Positions 42,179 through 50,797 of a stretch of DNA of 64,000 nt are shown here, in pieces (the first letter of the stretch is position 1; every line of letters starts with the position of its first letter). The DNA is taken from positions 103,649-167,648 of the forward strand of contig NZ_DOPX01000009.1 of assembly GCF_003514505.1 (NCBI RefSeq), written 5' to 3'. The translations under genes were made by a program, and so were the position numbers. This stretch comes from Proteiniclasticum sp. (GTDB lineage: Bacteria > Bacillota > Clostridia > Clostridiales > Clostridiaceae). The notes under the pieces are model-generated. The model did no database searches and was not told the origin of the DNA. It saw only the letters and a list, made by a program, of their open reading frames with translations.

Positions 42179-42916
42179 ATGACAGAAGTGGAAAAGAAGA
42201 TAAAAAGAAGAGACCGGATTGTAAGGATTCTACTCATCCTCGTGATTTTCATGGGGGTTGGATTCTATGTCTATGCCAGAGACTATTATAGAGCGTCCAT
42301 GGTGGCGGAAGAAGCCTTGGTTTCGGGAGATGGAATTACCTTTGAAGAGGTGAAAGGCGACCTCATATTCACACCCTCTTCACCCAAAGGAGGCGTTGTG
42401 ATCTATCCTGGCGGAAGAGTCTCTGAACGTGCCTATGGGCATTTAGCCCGAAAGATTGCTGCTCTTGGCTTTAAGACGGTAATCGTTAAGGTGCCGTTTA
42501 AGCTTTCCATTTTGGAAAACAGCGCAGCCGAAAGCTACGTGAATGAGGAGATGCCATGGGTTCTCATTGGACATTCTTTAGGTGGTGTTTCCGCGTCAAG
42601 TTTTGCACAAAAGAATATGGAGACAATAGACGGGCTGATTCTTCTTGCATCCTATCCAGCAGGGAACACGGACTTATCCTCTGCGCCCTTTCCTGTATAC
42701 TCCCTGGTGGGAGACAAAGACCAGGTGGTGGATTTTGAAAGCCTTCAGGAGGCTCAGGACCGTCTGCCAAAAAGCTTTGAAGGCGTCGTCATCCGGGGTG
42801 GCAATCATGCAAGTTTCGGAAATTATGGCATCCAGAAGGGAGACAGTCTCCCGGATATCAGTTTCGATGACCAGCAGCAGTATGTGCTGGATGCGCTTTT
42901 AGAAATCCTTCCCTAG
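42179..42916 (+). CDS. Membrane-anchored alpha/beta-hydrolase
   Basis: This 245-aa protein has a basic N-terminus and one membrane anchor (about residues 14-32). The nucleophile elbow is LIGHSLGGVSAS near residue 129, an acid lies in LVGDKDQVVDF near 176, and the catalytic His is in GGNHASFGNYG near 203. This fits the alpha/beta-hydrolase family that includes CsoS/YqkD-type and dienelactone-hydrolase-like proteins. It probably faces outward. The substrate is unknown, and no partner gene is adjacent. Confidence 0.85.
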   Translation: MTEVEKKIKRRDRIVRILLILVIFMGVGFYVYARDYYRASMVAEEALVSGDGITFEEVKGDLIFTPSSPKGGVVIYPGGRVSERAYGHLARKIAALGFKTVIVKVPFKLSILENSAAESYVNEEMPWVLIGHSLGGVSASSFAQKNMETIDGLILLASYPAGNTDLSSAPFPVYSLVGDKDQVVDFESLQEAQDRLPKSFEGVVIRGGNHASFGNYGIQKGDSLPDISFDDQQQYVLDALLEILP

Positions 42917-42939
42917 CTCCCGGAACTTCAATCGGAAAT

Positions 42940-42989
42940 AAAACCTCTGCCTCGAGTTCTCTTGTACGGCAGAGGTTTTCATCTTTTTA
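42940..42989 (+). terminator. Terminator after hydrolase gene
   Basis: Perfect 12-bp arms AAAACCTCTGCC and GGCAGAGGTTTT enclose 16 bases, followed by CATCTTTTT. Confidence 0.88.
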
Positions 42990-43189
42990 CTGTCCTGTTT
43001 GAAGACAACGCGCTGGTGGCCGGATCAGAAAATCACAGCGTGTTTTTCTGCAGCTTAGAAAAATTTAAAGATATATAGATTTCTGATGCAATTATGAAAA
43101 TATCCTAATACATAATGGGGGTATTTCTGAGAAATTCATAAAATTGAACAAAAATGAGATTTTCTTTGACAAAAATGTACACAACTTAA

Positions 43190-43242
43190 AATGATTTATG
43201 GTATGATATTGTTAGAAATTTATTTAACGATGAGGTGTAAGG
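43190..43242 (+). promoter_or_regulatory. Promoter region of rex
   Basis: An extended -10, TGGTATGAT (TATGAT at 43202-43207), precedes rex by about 35 bases. TTGTTAG and TTTAACGA around 43209-43230 look like separated Rex half-sites, but the spacing is wrong for a standard Rex box. The rest of 42990-43190 is A/T-rich with no gene. Confidence 0.45.
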
Positions 43243-43878
43243 ATGGACAAGAAAAAAGATATTTCTATGGCCGTAATTAAAAGATTACCAAAATACTACA
43301 GACATCTGGCAGAGCTTCTGAGAAATGATGTGGACCGGGTTTCCTCTAAAGAACTGAGTGAGAAGATCGGATTCACCGCTTCCCAGATCCGTCAGGACTT
43401 CAACTGCTTCGGTGGTTTCGGTCAGCAAGGATATGGATATAATGTGAAAGAACTTTACAATGAGATTTCCACCATTCTGGGGCTGGACAAACGGTACAGC
43501 ACCATCATCATTGGTGCAGGAAATATTGGTCAGGCTGTGGCAAACTACACAAGATTCGAGAAGTTCGGATTCGACCTCAATGGAATTTTTGATGTGAATC
43601 CCAAGCTCATCGGCATGAAGATGAAAGACATCGAAATCAGCGACATTGACACCATGGATGAGTTCCTGAAAAACAATAAGACAGACATCGGCATCATCTG
43701 TGTACCACATACCGTGGCTCAGAAGGTAGCAGACACTCTGGTGGCAAATGGCGTCAAGGGCATCTGGAATTTCGCCCCCATAGACATTCATGTGCCTGAG
43801 AATGTATCCATTGAGAATGTGCACCTGAGTGAAAGTCTTTTGACTTTGGTGTATCTCATGAACGATCTGGACAAGTAA
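43243..43878 (+). CDS. rex: Redox-sensing transcriptional repressor Rex
   Basis: The product is 211 aa, family-typical. The N-terminal winged helix contains RVSSKELSEKIGFTASQIRQD near residue 30 and FGGFGQQGYGYNV; the Rossmann motif GAGNIGQAVANY near 90 binds NADH or NAD+. Rex represses fermentation and electron-transfer genes when NADH is low. Its neighbours nfnAB, and the rnf operon 4 kb away, are typical targets. A Rex-like site lies between this gene and nfnA. Confidence 0.97.
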   Translation: MDKKKDISMAVIKRLPKYYRHLAELLRNDVDRVSSKELSEKIGFTASQIRQDFNCFGGFGQQGYGYNVKELYNEISTILGLDKRYSTIIIGAGNIGQAVANYTRFEKFGFDLNGIFDVNPKLIGMKMKDIEISDIDTMDEFLKNNKTDIGIICVPHTVAQKVADTLVANGVKGIWNFAPIDIHVPENVSIENVHLSESLLTLVYLMNDLDK

Positions 43879-43890
43879 AAAATCATAGGA

Positions 43891-43917
43891 AGAGGTCTCT
43901 TCGGAGGCCTCTTTTTC
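43891..43917 (+). terminator. Terminator of rex
   Basis: AGAGGTCTC-TTCG-GAGGCCTCT forms a nine-bp stem with a TTCG loop and one wobble pair, followed by five T. Confidence 0.88.
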
Positions 43918-43928
43918 ATTGTTGCTCA

Positions 43929-43946
43929 TTGTTTTTTCTTGAACAA
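43929..43946 (+). promoter_or_regulatory. Candidate Rex operator ahead of nfnAB
   Basis: TTGTT and AACAA are arranged as an 18-base inverted repeat with eight central bases, the geometry of the Rex site TTGTTAA-N4-TTAACAA, although the inner pairs diverge. It lies 70 bases before nfnA and just behind rex. Confidence 0.5.
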
Positions 43947-44016
43947 AGGAAGAGAAGTCCGTATACTGAAAAAGGATAGAGCCAGGCTCTAAAATGAAAT
44001 ATGTTGGGGGAAGCAA

Positions 44017-44922
44017 ATGTATAAAATTTTACGGAAGAAAGAACTGGTGCCCAATATCTACCAGATGGATATTGAAGCGAAAAGAGTGGCAAAAAGCGCT
44101 CTGCCAGGTCAGTTTGTCATTGTGAAGGTGGATGAGAAAGGGGAGAGAGTGCCTCTGACCATTTGCGATTATGACAGGGAAGAAGGAAGTGTATCCATTG
44201 TTTTTCAGACTCTAGGCGCTTCAACGATGAAGCTTGCACAGAAGGAAGCCGGGGAAGAAATCAGAGATTTCGTCGGCCCCTTGGGGAATCCTTCGGAGGT
44301 AGTGACGGAAGAAGCGGAAAAACTGAAAGAGCATAGAATTGTCTTCATTGCAGGCGGTGTAGGAACTGCGCCTGTGTACCCTCAAGTGAAGATGCTGAAA
44401 GAAAAAGGCATCAAAGTGGATGTGATCATCGGAACGAAATCTAAGCACACCCTGATTCTTGAAAAGGAGTTTCGGGAAGTGGCTGAAAATCTCTATATCT
44501 GTACCGATGATGGCAGTTATGGGTATCACGGGCTTGTCACAGAAAAGCTGAAGGAGCTTCTGGATGCCGGAGAGAAAAACTATGATCTTTGTGTGGCCAT
44601 CGGTCCCATGATCATGATGAAGTTTGTGGCTCGTCTTACCAAGGAATACCAGCTGAAGACCATTGTATCCCTCAATCCCATCATGGTGGATGGCACAGGC
44701 ATGTGTGGGGCCTGCAGAGTCACCGTGGGAGATGAAGTGAAGTTTGCCTGTGTGGATGGTCCGGAGTTTGACGGACACCTCATCCATTTTGATGAAGCCA
44801 TGAGAAGGCAGTCCATGTACAAGTCCCAGGAAGGGAAGAAAACCATCGAGAAAGAGCAGAAGGATGTTCATAAGGATTCCGGGTTCTGCAGTTTAGGAGA
44901 GATCGCCCATGATGAAAAATAG
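44017..44922 (+). CDS. nfnA: NADH-dependent ferredoxin:NADP+ oxidoreductase subunit A (FAD/2Fe-2S)
   Basis: This 301-aa protein belongs to the ferredoxin-NADP reductase/PyrK-like family. It has an N-terminal FAD barrel with VPLTICDY, a nucleotide-binding half with FIAGGVGTAPVYPQ near residue 112, and a C-terminal 2Fe-2S motif DGTGMCGACRVTVGDEV followed by a further Cys. Next to an NfnB/GltA-like gene it forms the electron-bifurcating transhydrogenase that couples ferredoxin and NADH to NADPH formation. It overlaps the next gene by 14 bases, so translation is coupled. Confidence 0.93.
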   Translation: MYKILRKKELVPNIYQMDIEAKRVAKSALPGQFVIVKVDEKGERVPLTICDYDREEGSVSIVFQTLGASTMKLAQKEAGEEIRDFVGPLGNPSEVVTEEAEKLKEHRIVFIAGGVGTAPVYPQVKMLKEKGIKVDVIIGTKSKHTLILEKEFREVAENLYICTDDGSYGYHGLVTEKLKELLDAGEKNYDLCVAIGPMIMMKFVARLTKEYQLKTIVSLNPIMVDGTGMCGACRVTVGDEVKFACVDGPEFDGHLIHFDEAMRRQSMYKSQEGKKTIEKEQKDVHKDSGFCSLGEIAHDEK

Positions 44923-46297
44923 AGTGCCCGTTCGGGAGCAGAAGCCCGAAGAGAGAGTGAAGAACTTCAAGGAAGTGAGTTTTGGCTATAATCATGAGGA
45001 AGCCCTTATGGAAGCGGAGCGATGTCTCCAGTGCAGAAACCCAAGATGTGTGGGTGCGTGTCCTGTGGCCATCAACATTCCAAAGTTCATCCAGGAACTG
45101 AAGGATGGACGCATCGACAAAGCAAGAGATACCATTGGAGAAGCCAGCAACCTCCCAGCAGTCTGCGGCAGAGTCTGTCCTCAGGAAGAGCAGTGTGAAG
45201 GAAAGTGCATTGTGGGCATCAAGGGAGAACCGGTGAACATCGGAAAGCTGGAGCGTTTTGTGGCAGATTGGGCCATGGAGACAGGGTATAAGAACACAGA
45301 GAAAGCGCCTTTAAACGGACATAAAGTGGCAGTGGTGGGCAGCGGCCCTGCAGGTCTTACCTGTGCGGGAGATCTGGCAAAATTAGGCTACGAAGTGACG
45401 ATTTTTGAAGCGCTGCATGAACCAGGCGGGGTTCTGGTCTATGGCATTCCGGAGTTCAGACTGCCAAAGGAAACCATTGTCAAGGAAGAAATCAGGCTTC
45501 TGAAGGATTTGGGGGTCACCATCGAGACCAACGTCATTGTGGGCCGGACTGTGACCATTGAAAGTCTATTTGAAGAAGAAGGATTTGAAGCAGTGTTCAT
45601 CGGATCCGGAGCAGGGCTTCCCATGTTCATGGGGATTCCTGGGGAGAATGCCAATGGAGTCATGTCTGCCAATGAGTACCTGACCAGAGCAAATCTCATG
45701 AAGGCTTTCCAGGAAGGCTACGATACCCCCATCAGTCATGGAAAGCATGTGGCGGTGGTAGGCGCGGGCAATGTGGCCATGGATGCGGCAAGAACAGCGG
45801 CAAGACTTGGTGCGAAGGCAAGCATTGTCTACAGAAGATCTGAAAAAGAAATTCCAGCCAGAGCGGAAGAAGTGCATCATGCCATTGAAGAGGGGATTGA
45901 AATGAACCTTCTCACAAATCCGAAGGAAATCCTGGTGGATGAAAGGGGATTTGTGAAAGGCATGGTCTGCGTGAAAATGGAGCTGGGAGAACCCGATGCT
46001 TCTGGAAGAAGACGCCCCATGGAGATCGAGGGAAGCGAATTCACCCTGCCCTGCGACAGTGTCATCATGAGCCTTGGGACATCGCCCAATCCGCTGATTT
46101 CCAGCACCACCAAAGGCATTGAAACGAATAGAAGAGGGTGCATCCTGGTGAAAGAAGAATCTGGAGCCACCAGCCTGGAAGGCGTGTTTGCTGGAGGAGA
46201 TGCGGTGACAGGTTCTGCCACGGTGATACTCGCCATGAGCGCAGGAAAAACTGCAGCCAAGGGCATTCATGAGTACCTGATGGGAAAAGAGAAGTAG
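44909..46297 (+). CDS. nfnB: NADH-dependent ferredoxin:NADP+ oxidoreductase subunit B (GltD-like)
   Basis: This 462-aa protein looks like a glutamate-synthase small subunit. N-terminal cysteines (CLQCRNPRCVGACP and CGRVCPQEEQCEGKC) hold two 4Fe-4S clusters. The FAD motif GSGPAGLTCAGDLAKLGY is near residue 145, and the NADP site GAGNVAMDAARTAARLG near 285. Such genes are often misnamed gltA or sudA, but pairing with nfnA identifies the Nfn complex. No large glutamate synthase subunit is nearby. Confidence 0.93.
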   Translation: MMKNRVPVREQKPEERVKNFKEVSFGYNHEEALMEAERCLQCRNPRCVGACPVAINIPKFIQELKDGRIDKARDTIGEASNLPAVCGRVCPQEEQCEGKCIVGIKGEPVNIGKLERFVADWAMETGYKNTEKAPLNGHKVAVVGSGPAGLTCAGDLAKLGYEVTIFEALHEPGGVLVYGIPEFRLPKETIVKEEIRLLKDLGVTIETNVIVGRTVTIESLFEEEGFEAVFIGSGAGLPMFMGIPGENANGVMSANEYLTRANLMKAFQEGYDTPISHGKHVAVVGAGNVAMDAARTAARLGAKASIVYRRSEKEIPARAEEVHHAIEEGIEMNLLTNPKEILVDERGFVKGMVCVKMELGEPDASGRRRPMEIEGSEFTLPCDSVIMSLGTSPNPLISSTTKGIETNRRGCILVKEESGATSLEGVFAGGDAVTGSATVILAMSAGKTAAKGIHEYLMGKEK

Positions 46298-46319
46298 AGA
46301 GAAGTAAAGAGAGGAAGAT

Positions 46320-47279
46320 ATGGATTATAAAGAGGTGGAGGTTTTTGAGGGAGGCATTGTGCTAAAAGGCGTGAAGCATTTTCACCCTCAGCAGATCTTT
46401 GAATGCGGACAGTGTTTCCGGTGGACAAGCCGAAATACAAAGAAGGACCATTATCTGGGCATTGTGGAAGGGAAAGTCCTGGAAGTGAAGCTTGTGCAGG
46501 ATGAAGTGTATCTTCTGGGTATCACATTGGATGAGTTTCAAGTCTTTTTTAGAGACTATTTTGATCTTCCAAGAGACTACAGCAAGATCAAGCGGGAGCT
46601 GAGAAAAGATCCGCTTCTGAAGAAAGCTGTATCCTTCGGCTTTGGCATCCGCATTCTCAGGCAGGATCCTTTTGAAACCCTCATCTCCTTCATCTTATCC
46701 TCCAACAATCTGATTCCAAAAATCCGGGAAGGCATTCGAAGAATCAGTGAGAAGTATGGTCAGTCCATCCAGTATGAGGGAGAGACCTATGATGCGTTTC
46801 CTACGCCAGAAGCGCTTTCCAGAGCCACAGAAGAGGAGCTTCGGGAACTAGGTCTTGGATATCGGGCTGCCTACATCGAAAAGACCGCTAAACTTGTTTA
46901 TAAGGCGTCTCTTCTGAAGAAAGAAAAAGAGAAGAGAGCGCTGACACCAGAAGAAAGGGAGATCCTTTCTTATGATCTGACATACATTTCGGCTCTTCCA
47001 GAGGAGGAGTGCCTGAAAGCCCTCATGAGATTTCCAGGCGTAGGCATGAAGGTGGCGGATTGCGTCATGCTGTTCTCCATGGGGAAGACCGGTGCTTTTC
47101 CTGTGGATGTCTGGGTGAAGAAAGCCATGGTTCATTTTTATGGTGCAGAGCCCAAGAGTCTCCCGAAGATGCGCAGCTTTGCCAAGGAGAAGTTTGGATC
47201 TCTTGCAGGGTTTTCCCAGCAGTATCTGTTTTATTATGCCAGAGAGAAGAAAATCAGAATCCCGGAAGAAAAGAAGTAG
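46320..47279 (+). CDS. ogg: 8-oxoguanine DNA glycosylase/lyase (OGG1 family)
   Basis: This 319-aa protein has an OGG_N domain (GQCFRW near residue 35) and a helix-hairpin-helix domain with FPGVGMKVADCVMLFSMG near 238, where Lys of GMKVADC is the catalytic amine, and PVDVWVKKAM with the activating Asp. It removes 8-oxoguanine from DNA and nicks the strand. It follows nfnB by 22 bases, so it may share that transcript. The OGG-type length is normal. Confidence 0.92.
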   Translation: MDYKEVEVFEGGIVLKGVKHFHPQQIFECGQCFRWTSRNTKKDHYLGIVEGKVLEVKLVQDEVYLLGITLDEFQVFFRDYFDLPRDYSKIKRELRKDPLLKKAVSFGFGIRILRQDPFETLISFILSSNNLIPKIREGIRRISEKYGQSIQYEGETYDAFPTPEALSRATEEELRELGLGYRAAYIEKTAKLVYKASLLKKEKEKRALTPEEREILSYDLTYISALPEEECLKALMRFPGVGMKVADCVMLFSMGKTGAFPVDVWVKKAMVHFYGAEPKSLPKMRSFAKEKFGSLAGFSQQYLFYYAREKKIRIPEEKK

Positions 47280-47286
47280 AAATAAA

Positions 47287-47345
47287 AGAAGAGACCCCGA
47301 AGGAACCAGCGGCAGGTAAGCAGCGTATCCTTCAGGGTCTCTTCT
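47287..47345. terminator. Bidirectional terminator between ogg and ABC transporter operon
   Basis: AGAAGAGACCC with GAAGGA pairs with TCCTTC and GGGTCTCTTCT over about 17 bp with one mismatch. The flanks are A-rich upstream and T-rich downstream, suiting both convergent units. Confidence 0.82.
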
Positions 47346-47366
47346 TATTTTAGGAGTGAAGAGGAT

Positions 47367-48158
47367 TTAGACTTGGAGCACCATACGGTCCTCCACGGAA
47401 TGGGCGTTTTTCTGGAAGAGGGCAATGAGGTCCTTTGTGGAAAGGACTGCCTTTTCTTCCAGAGAGAGGTCTTCTACAATTTCGCCCTCATGCATCATCA
47501 CCAGTCTGTTGCCGTAGGCCAAGGCGTGATTCATGTTATGGGTGACCATGAGGGTGGTGATGCCTTCTTTTTGGATCAGGCTCTCCGTGACTTTCATGAT
47601 AAGCTCTGAGGTTCTGGGGTCCAGTGCGGCCGTATGTTCATCGAGAAGAAGAAGCTTCGGTTTCTTCATCACGGCCATGAAGAGGGCCACAGCCTGGCGC
47701 TGACCGCCGGATAGGAGCCCGATCTTCGTATGGAGCTTAGATTCGAGACCCAGCCCCAAAGAAGCAAGCTGCTCTTTGTAGTAGCTGATTCTCTTCATAT
47801 CCACAGCTTTTTTCAGACTGAAACTTTCTCCTTTGGCATCGGCCAACGAGAGGTTTTCTAAAAGCGTCATGGAAGGAGAGACAGAGAGTCTGGGGTCTTG
47901 ATGGACTCTACCCAGAAGCTTTGCTCGCACATGGGCTTTCTCGTAGGTGATGTCTTGTCCATCCAGTAGGATAAGACCGCCATCAGCCTCATAGGTTCCT
48001 GCAATGAGATGAAGAAGTGTGGACTTTCCTGCACCGTTGGAACCCAGAAGACTGATGAAGTCTTTTTCCTTCACCTGAAGGCTGAGGTTTTTCAGCACAG
48101 TATTTTCAATGGGGGTGCTTGGATTAAAGGTTTTTGACAAGTTTTGCAGCTTTAGCAT
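47367..48158 (-). CDS. ABC transporter ATP-binding protein (TrpZ-like)
   Basis: The product is 263 aa. The ATG at 48158 (MLKLQNLSKTFNPST) follows AAGGAGGT and lies within the end of the permease gene. Walker A is LLGSNGAGKSTLLHL near residue 37, the signature LLSGGQRQAVALFMA near 150, and Walker B KLLLLDEHTAALDP near 170. It powers import by the permease and the lipoprotein upstream. This three-gene type is found for tryptophan/tyrosine or other small-molecule import. Confidence 0.92.
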   Translation of the reverse strand: MLKLQNLSKTFNPSTPIENTVLKNLSLQVKEKDFISLLGSNGAGKSTLLHLIAGTYEADGGLILLDGQDITYEKAHVRAKLLGRVHQDPRLSVSPSMTLLENLSLADAKGESFSLKKAVDMKRISYYKEQLASLGLGLESKLHTKIGLLSGGQRQAVALFMAVMKKPKLLLLDEHTAALDPRTSELIMKVTESLIQKEGITTLMVTHNMNHALAYGNRLVMMHEGEIVEDLSLEEKAVLSTKDLIALFQKNAHSVEDRMVLQV

Positions 48159-49068
48159 AGAAGGCACCTCCTTTATCCTCTTTGGTTTCATTCTTCCGCC
48201 CGCTCTGTTTGCGTCTTTTCTTCAGTGCCCCGGAGCTCATGCCCATGGCTAGAATGACTGCAATGGCGGTGGCCAGTTTGAAATCATTAGGGTCCAGTCC
48301 AAGTCTTAATACCAGCACTAAAATACCTTTATAGAGCACCGCACCGGAAAGAGCGATGGAAGTCATGGGCAGGCTCAGCTTCTTCAGAAGAGAGCTTCCG
48401 ATGATGACCGCCGCAAGGGCGGTGACCGCACTTCCAGTACCCATGCCCACGTCAGAGAATCCCTGATACTGGGCGGTGAGAGCACCGGAAAGGCCAGCTA
48501 AAAAGTTTGCGGTCATGAGACCGAGAATTTTGATTTTATGGGCATCTGCCCCCAGCGAGGTGAGGATCTCTTCGTTGTCGCCCACGGCTCTTAAGAAAAA
48601 GCCGGTTTTTGTTCTGAAAAAGGCTTCATAGACAAAGAGAAGAACCGTCACGATGAGAAGTAGAAGCAAGAGTGTGCTGAGGTTTTCCCCACCTATGGAA
48701 ACTTCCGGCAGTGTGAACACCGTGGTTTCAGCAAAGAGTGGAATGTTGGCTTTTCCCATGACTCTCAGGTTCACGGAGTAAAGACCGAACATGACGAGAA
48801 TCCCTGCCATGAGTCCATTGATCTTCAGCTTTGTATGGATGATTCCAGTGACAAGCCCACCCAAGGAAGCAGCCGAAGCTCCCAGAAAAGTTGCAACCCA
48901 AGGATTCATTCCTCTAAGAAGAAGCACCGCAGCGGTGGCGGCTCCTAATGGATAGGTGCCATCCACAGAAAGGTCTGCAAAATCCATGATTTTATAGGTG
49001 ATATAGATTCCGAATACAAGAATCGCAAAGAGCAGACCCTGTTCCAGAATGCTGATGAGAATGCTCAT
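48124..49068 (-). CDS. ABC transporter permease (TrpY-like, branched-chain type)
   Basis: This 314-aa protein has about eight or nine membrane segments (for example ILEQGLLFAILVFGIYITY at the N-terminus, and YPLGAATAAVLLLRG). It belongs to the branched-chain amino acid/ribose permease class that pairs with PF04392-type binding proteins. Its start overlaps the upstream stop as TAATG, and its 3' end overlaps the ATPase gene by 35 bases, so all three are coupled. The basic C-terminal tail is KKRRKQSGRKN. Confidence 0.9.
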   Translation of the reverse strand: MSILISILEQGLLFAILVFGIYITYKIMDFADLSVDGTYPLGAATAAVLLLRGMNPWVATFLGASAASLGGLVTGIIHTKLKINGLMAGILVMFGLYSVNLRVMGKANIPLFAETTVFTLPEVSIGGENLSTLLLLLLIVTVLLFVYEAFFRTKTGFFLRAVGDNEEILTSLGADAHKIKILGLMTANFLAGLSGALTAQYQGFSDVGMGTGSAVTALAAVIIGSSLLKKLSLPMTSIALSGAVLYKGILVLVLRLGLDPNDFKLATAIAVILAMGMSSGALKKRRKQSGRKNETKEDKGGAFYAKAAKLVKNL

Positions 49069-50039
49069 TATTTTTCACCTGCCACTTTCGCGACAGACAG
49101 AATCTCCTCTGGAATGATAATGCCTAAAGATTCCGCAGCCTTTTTGTTCACCACGATGATGGGATTTTTCATGGTGGAGATGGGGAGTTCTTTGGGTTCT
49201 TTTCCCTTCAGGATTTCAATGGCCATGAGTCCGGTTTCTCTGCCCAGCTCATAGTAGTCAAGACCTGCGGAAATGAGTCCACCCACGTTGACGCCAGCAT
49301 CTTCTGCGCAGAAGACTGGAATCTTCTCGTCATTGGCTAATTTTACGATAAGGGAATAGGCCGAAGCGACCATATTGTCTGTGGGGGTATAAAGGACATC
49401 CACTTCTTTCAGCACACTGGGGAGCACCGCATTGACATCGCTAAGAGCTGTGATACCCGCTTCTTTGACGGTGAAGCCCATGTCTTTTGCAGCCTTTTTC
49501 AGTGCATTGACCTGATAGGTGGAGTTGGGTTCTGAGGTGTTATAAATGACTCCGATGGTTTTGGCTTCAGGGAGCACCTTTTTGAGGATCTCCAGCTGAG
49601 GTCCGATGGGTACACCGTCAGAGGTTCCAGTAACATTTTTGCCTGGATTCTCAAAGGATTCCGCGATGCCTGCATCCACAGGATCGGTCACCGCAGTGAT
49701 GAGAATCGGAATATCTTTCGTTGCGTTGTAAGATGCCTGGGCGCTTGGGGTTGCAATGGCGAAGATGAGATCTTTCTTCTTTGCTACAAAATCTTCGGCG
49801 ATGGCCAGCGCTGTGGGCTGTTCTCCCTGGGCATTCTTATAGTCGATTTCGATGTCCTCTCCTTCTACATAACCATTCTCCTTGAGCACATCCAAAAATC
49901 CTTGTCTTGAAGCATCCAGTGCTTCGTGCACCACAAACTGATTGATGCCAATTTGAGTGAGTTCCTTTTTTTCCTGGCACCCTGCCACTGCAAGGGCCAT
50001 GGCCACAATACCGAGGGCCACGAGTTTCTTTCCTACCAT
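49068..50039 (-). CDS. ABC transporter substrate-binding lipoprotein (TrpX/PF04392 type)
   Basis: This 323-aa protein has a lipoprotein signal peptide ending LAVAGCQ (Cys 21 would be lipidated). The mature part reads like the periplasmic-binding-fold family of TrpX, with QIGINQFVVHEALDASRQG, ITAVTDPVDAGIA and GVIYNTSEPNS. It would hand the substrate to the permease. The ligand may be tryptophan, tyrosine or another small molecule; no T-box or riboswitch upstream gives a hint. It is the first gene of the operon. Confidence 0.9.
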   Translation of the reverse strand: MVGKKLVALGIVAMALAVAGCQEKKELTQIGINQFVVHEALDASRQGFLDVLKENGYVEGEDIEIDYKNAQGEQPTALAIAEDFVAKKKDLIFAIATPSAQASYNATKDIPILITAVTDPVDAGIAESFENPGKNVTGTSDGVPIGPQLEILKKVLPEAKTIGVIYNTSEPNSTYQVNALKKAAKDMGFTVKEAGITALSDVNAVLPSVLKEVDVLYTPTDNMVASAYSLIVKLANDEKIPVFCAEDAGVNVGGLISAGLDYYELGRETGLMAIEILKGKEPKELPISTMKNPIIVVNKKAAESLGIIIPEEILSVAKVAGEK

Positions 50040-50323
50040 TCTACATATCCTCCTAATACTACTGTTCTTCCATAATCTTGAACAAATTATGAATTACCTT
50101 ATTATATAGAGGGTTCTGAACTTTATCAAGTTCAGTGAAACCCGGAGTTTCTTGTAACAATGATGAAAAATGAGGCGCAATTTTAGAATTCTTTAAAAAT
50201 TAGCGGTAAAATTATATAATTTTCGAAGTACTTTGAAAATGAAAACAACTACATCGAAAGATTCTGAAAGTTGAACACAAAATAAAAGAGACGCGATATA
50301 CTGCGCCTCTTGCTGGAGTTTTT
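50040..50323. other. Intergenic region upstream of ABC operon and downstream of hutP-like gene
   Basis: These 284 A/T-rich bases carry no gene. The upstream part must hold the promoter of the ABC operon, but no convincing -35/-10 was identified. The hutP-like terminator at 50279-50311 is listed separately. Confidence 0.4.
50279..50311 (-). terminator. Terminator of the hutP-like gene
   Basis: AAGAGACGC and GCGCCTCTT form a nine-bp stem with one wobble and an eight-base loop. On the minus strand a TTTTATTTT tail follows. Confidence 0.78.
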
Positions 50324-50734
50324 CTATACAGTTAAAGTTCTGTGTCCGATGCCAATGGCAAACTCGTTAAGGTGTAGGAGACCTATGCTCACATAAATAC
50401 AGACGGCCAGGTCATTGCCCATACGCACCAGTCCGATTTTACCGCCCACATTGAGATTGTTGGAACGTTCCAGCACCTGCATGAGAGCATCCCGGGCAGC
50501 ACCCATGACCGCACCTTCCTCTGCATACTCTTCCTTAATGAGACCTACCCGTTTGGACGCCACCAGGGCTCTTTCTAGGATCTTGCTGATGCTGATGGAG
50601 ATGTTTCCTCCGATGTCCACCGCGGCGGCTTTTCCACCAAGGGCTTCCAGCTTCCTTATATAGTCCCGTTCTTCCTCACGACTGGTAAGCGCCAGTCTTA
50701 CGGCTTCTCTTGGTACATCTAAACTCTTGTTCAT
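50324..50734 (-). CDS. hutP: HutP-family RNA-binding antiterminator
   Basis: This 136-aa protein matches HutP in length and layout: an N-terminal helix, EALGGKAAAVDIGGNISISI, a helical centre VASKRVGLIKEEY, and the C-terminal end FAIGIGHR, which parallels the His-containing FGVGINHI end of Bacillus HutP. HutP binds histidine and Mg2+ and opens a terminator ahead of histidine-utilisation genes. No hut genes are in the window, so it is an orphan that may act on a distant operon or another ligand. Confidence 0.8.
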   Translation of the reverse strand: MNKSLDVPREAVRLALTSREEERDYIRKLEALGGKAAAVDIGGNISISISKILERALVASKRVGLIKEEYAEEGAVMGAARDALMQVLERSNNLNVGGKIGLVRMGNDLAVCIYVSIGLLHLNEFAIGIGHRTLTV

Positions 50735-50797
50735 ATCCTCATCCTCACAATTTCACCATAGTATTTTCTGCGTTCTTTCTTTCATTCTATCAAATAT

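Noticed and set aside
44909..46297. Annotation as glutamate synthase small subunit
   Set aside because: No large subunit is nearby, and pairing with the FAD/2Fe-2S NfnA gene fits NfnB better.
49068..50039. T-box or riboswitch upstream of the ABC importer
   Set aside because: No T-box core or known aptamer motif was found in 50040-50323.
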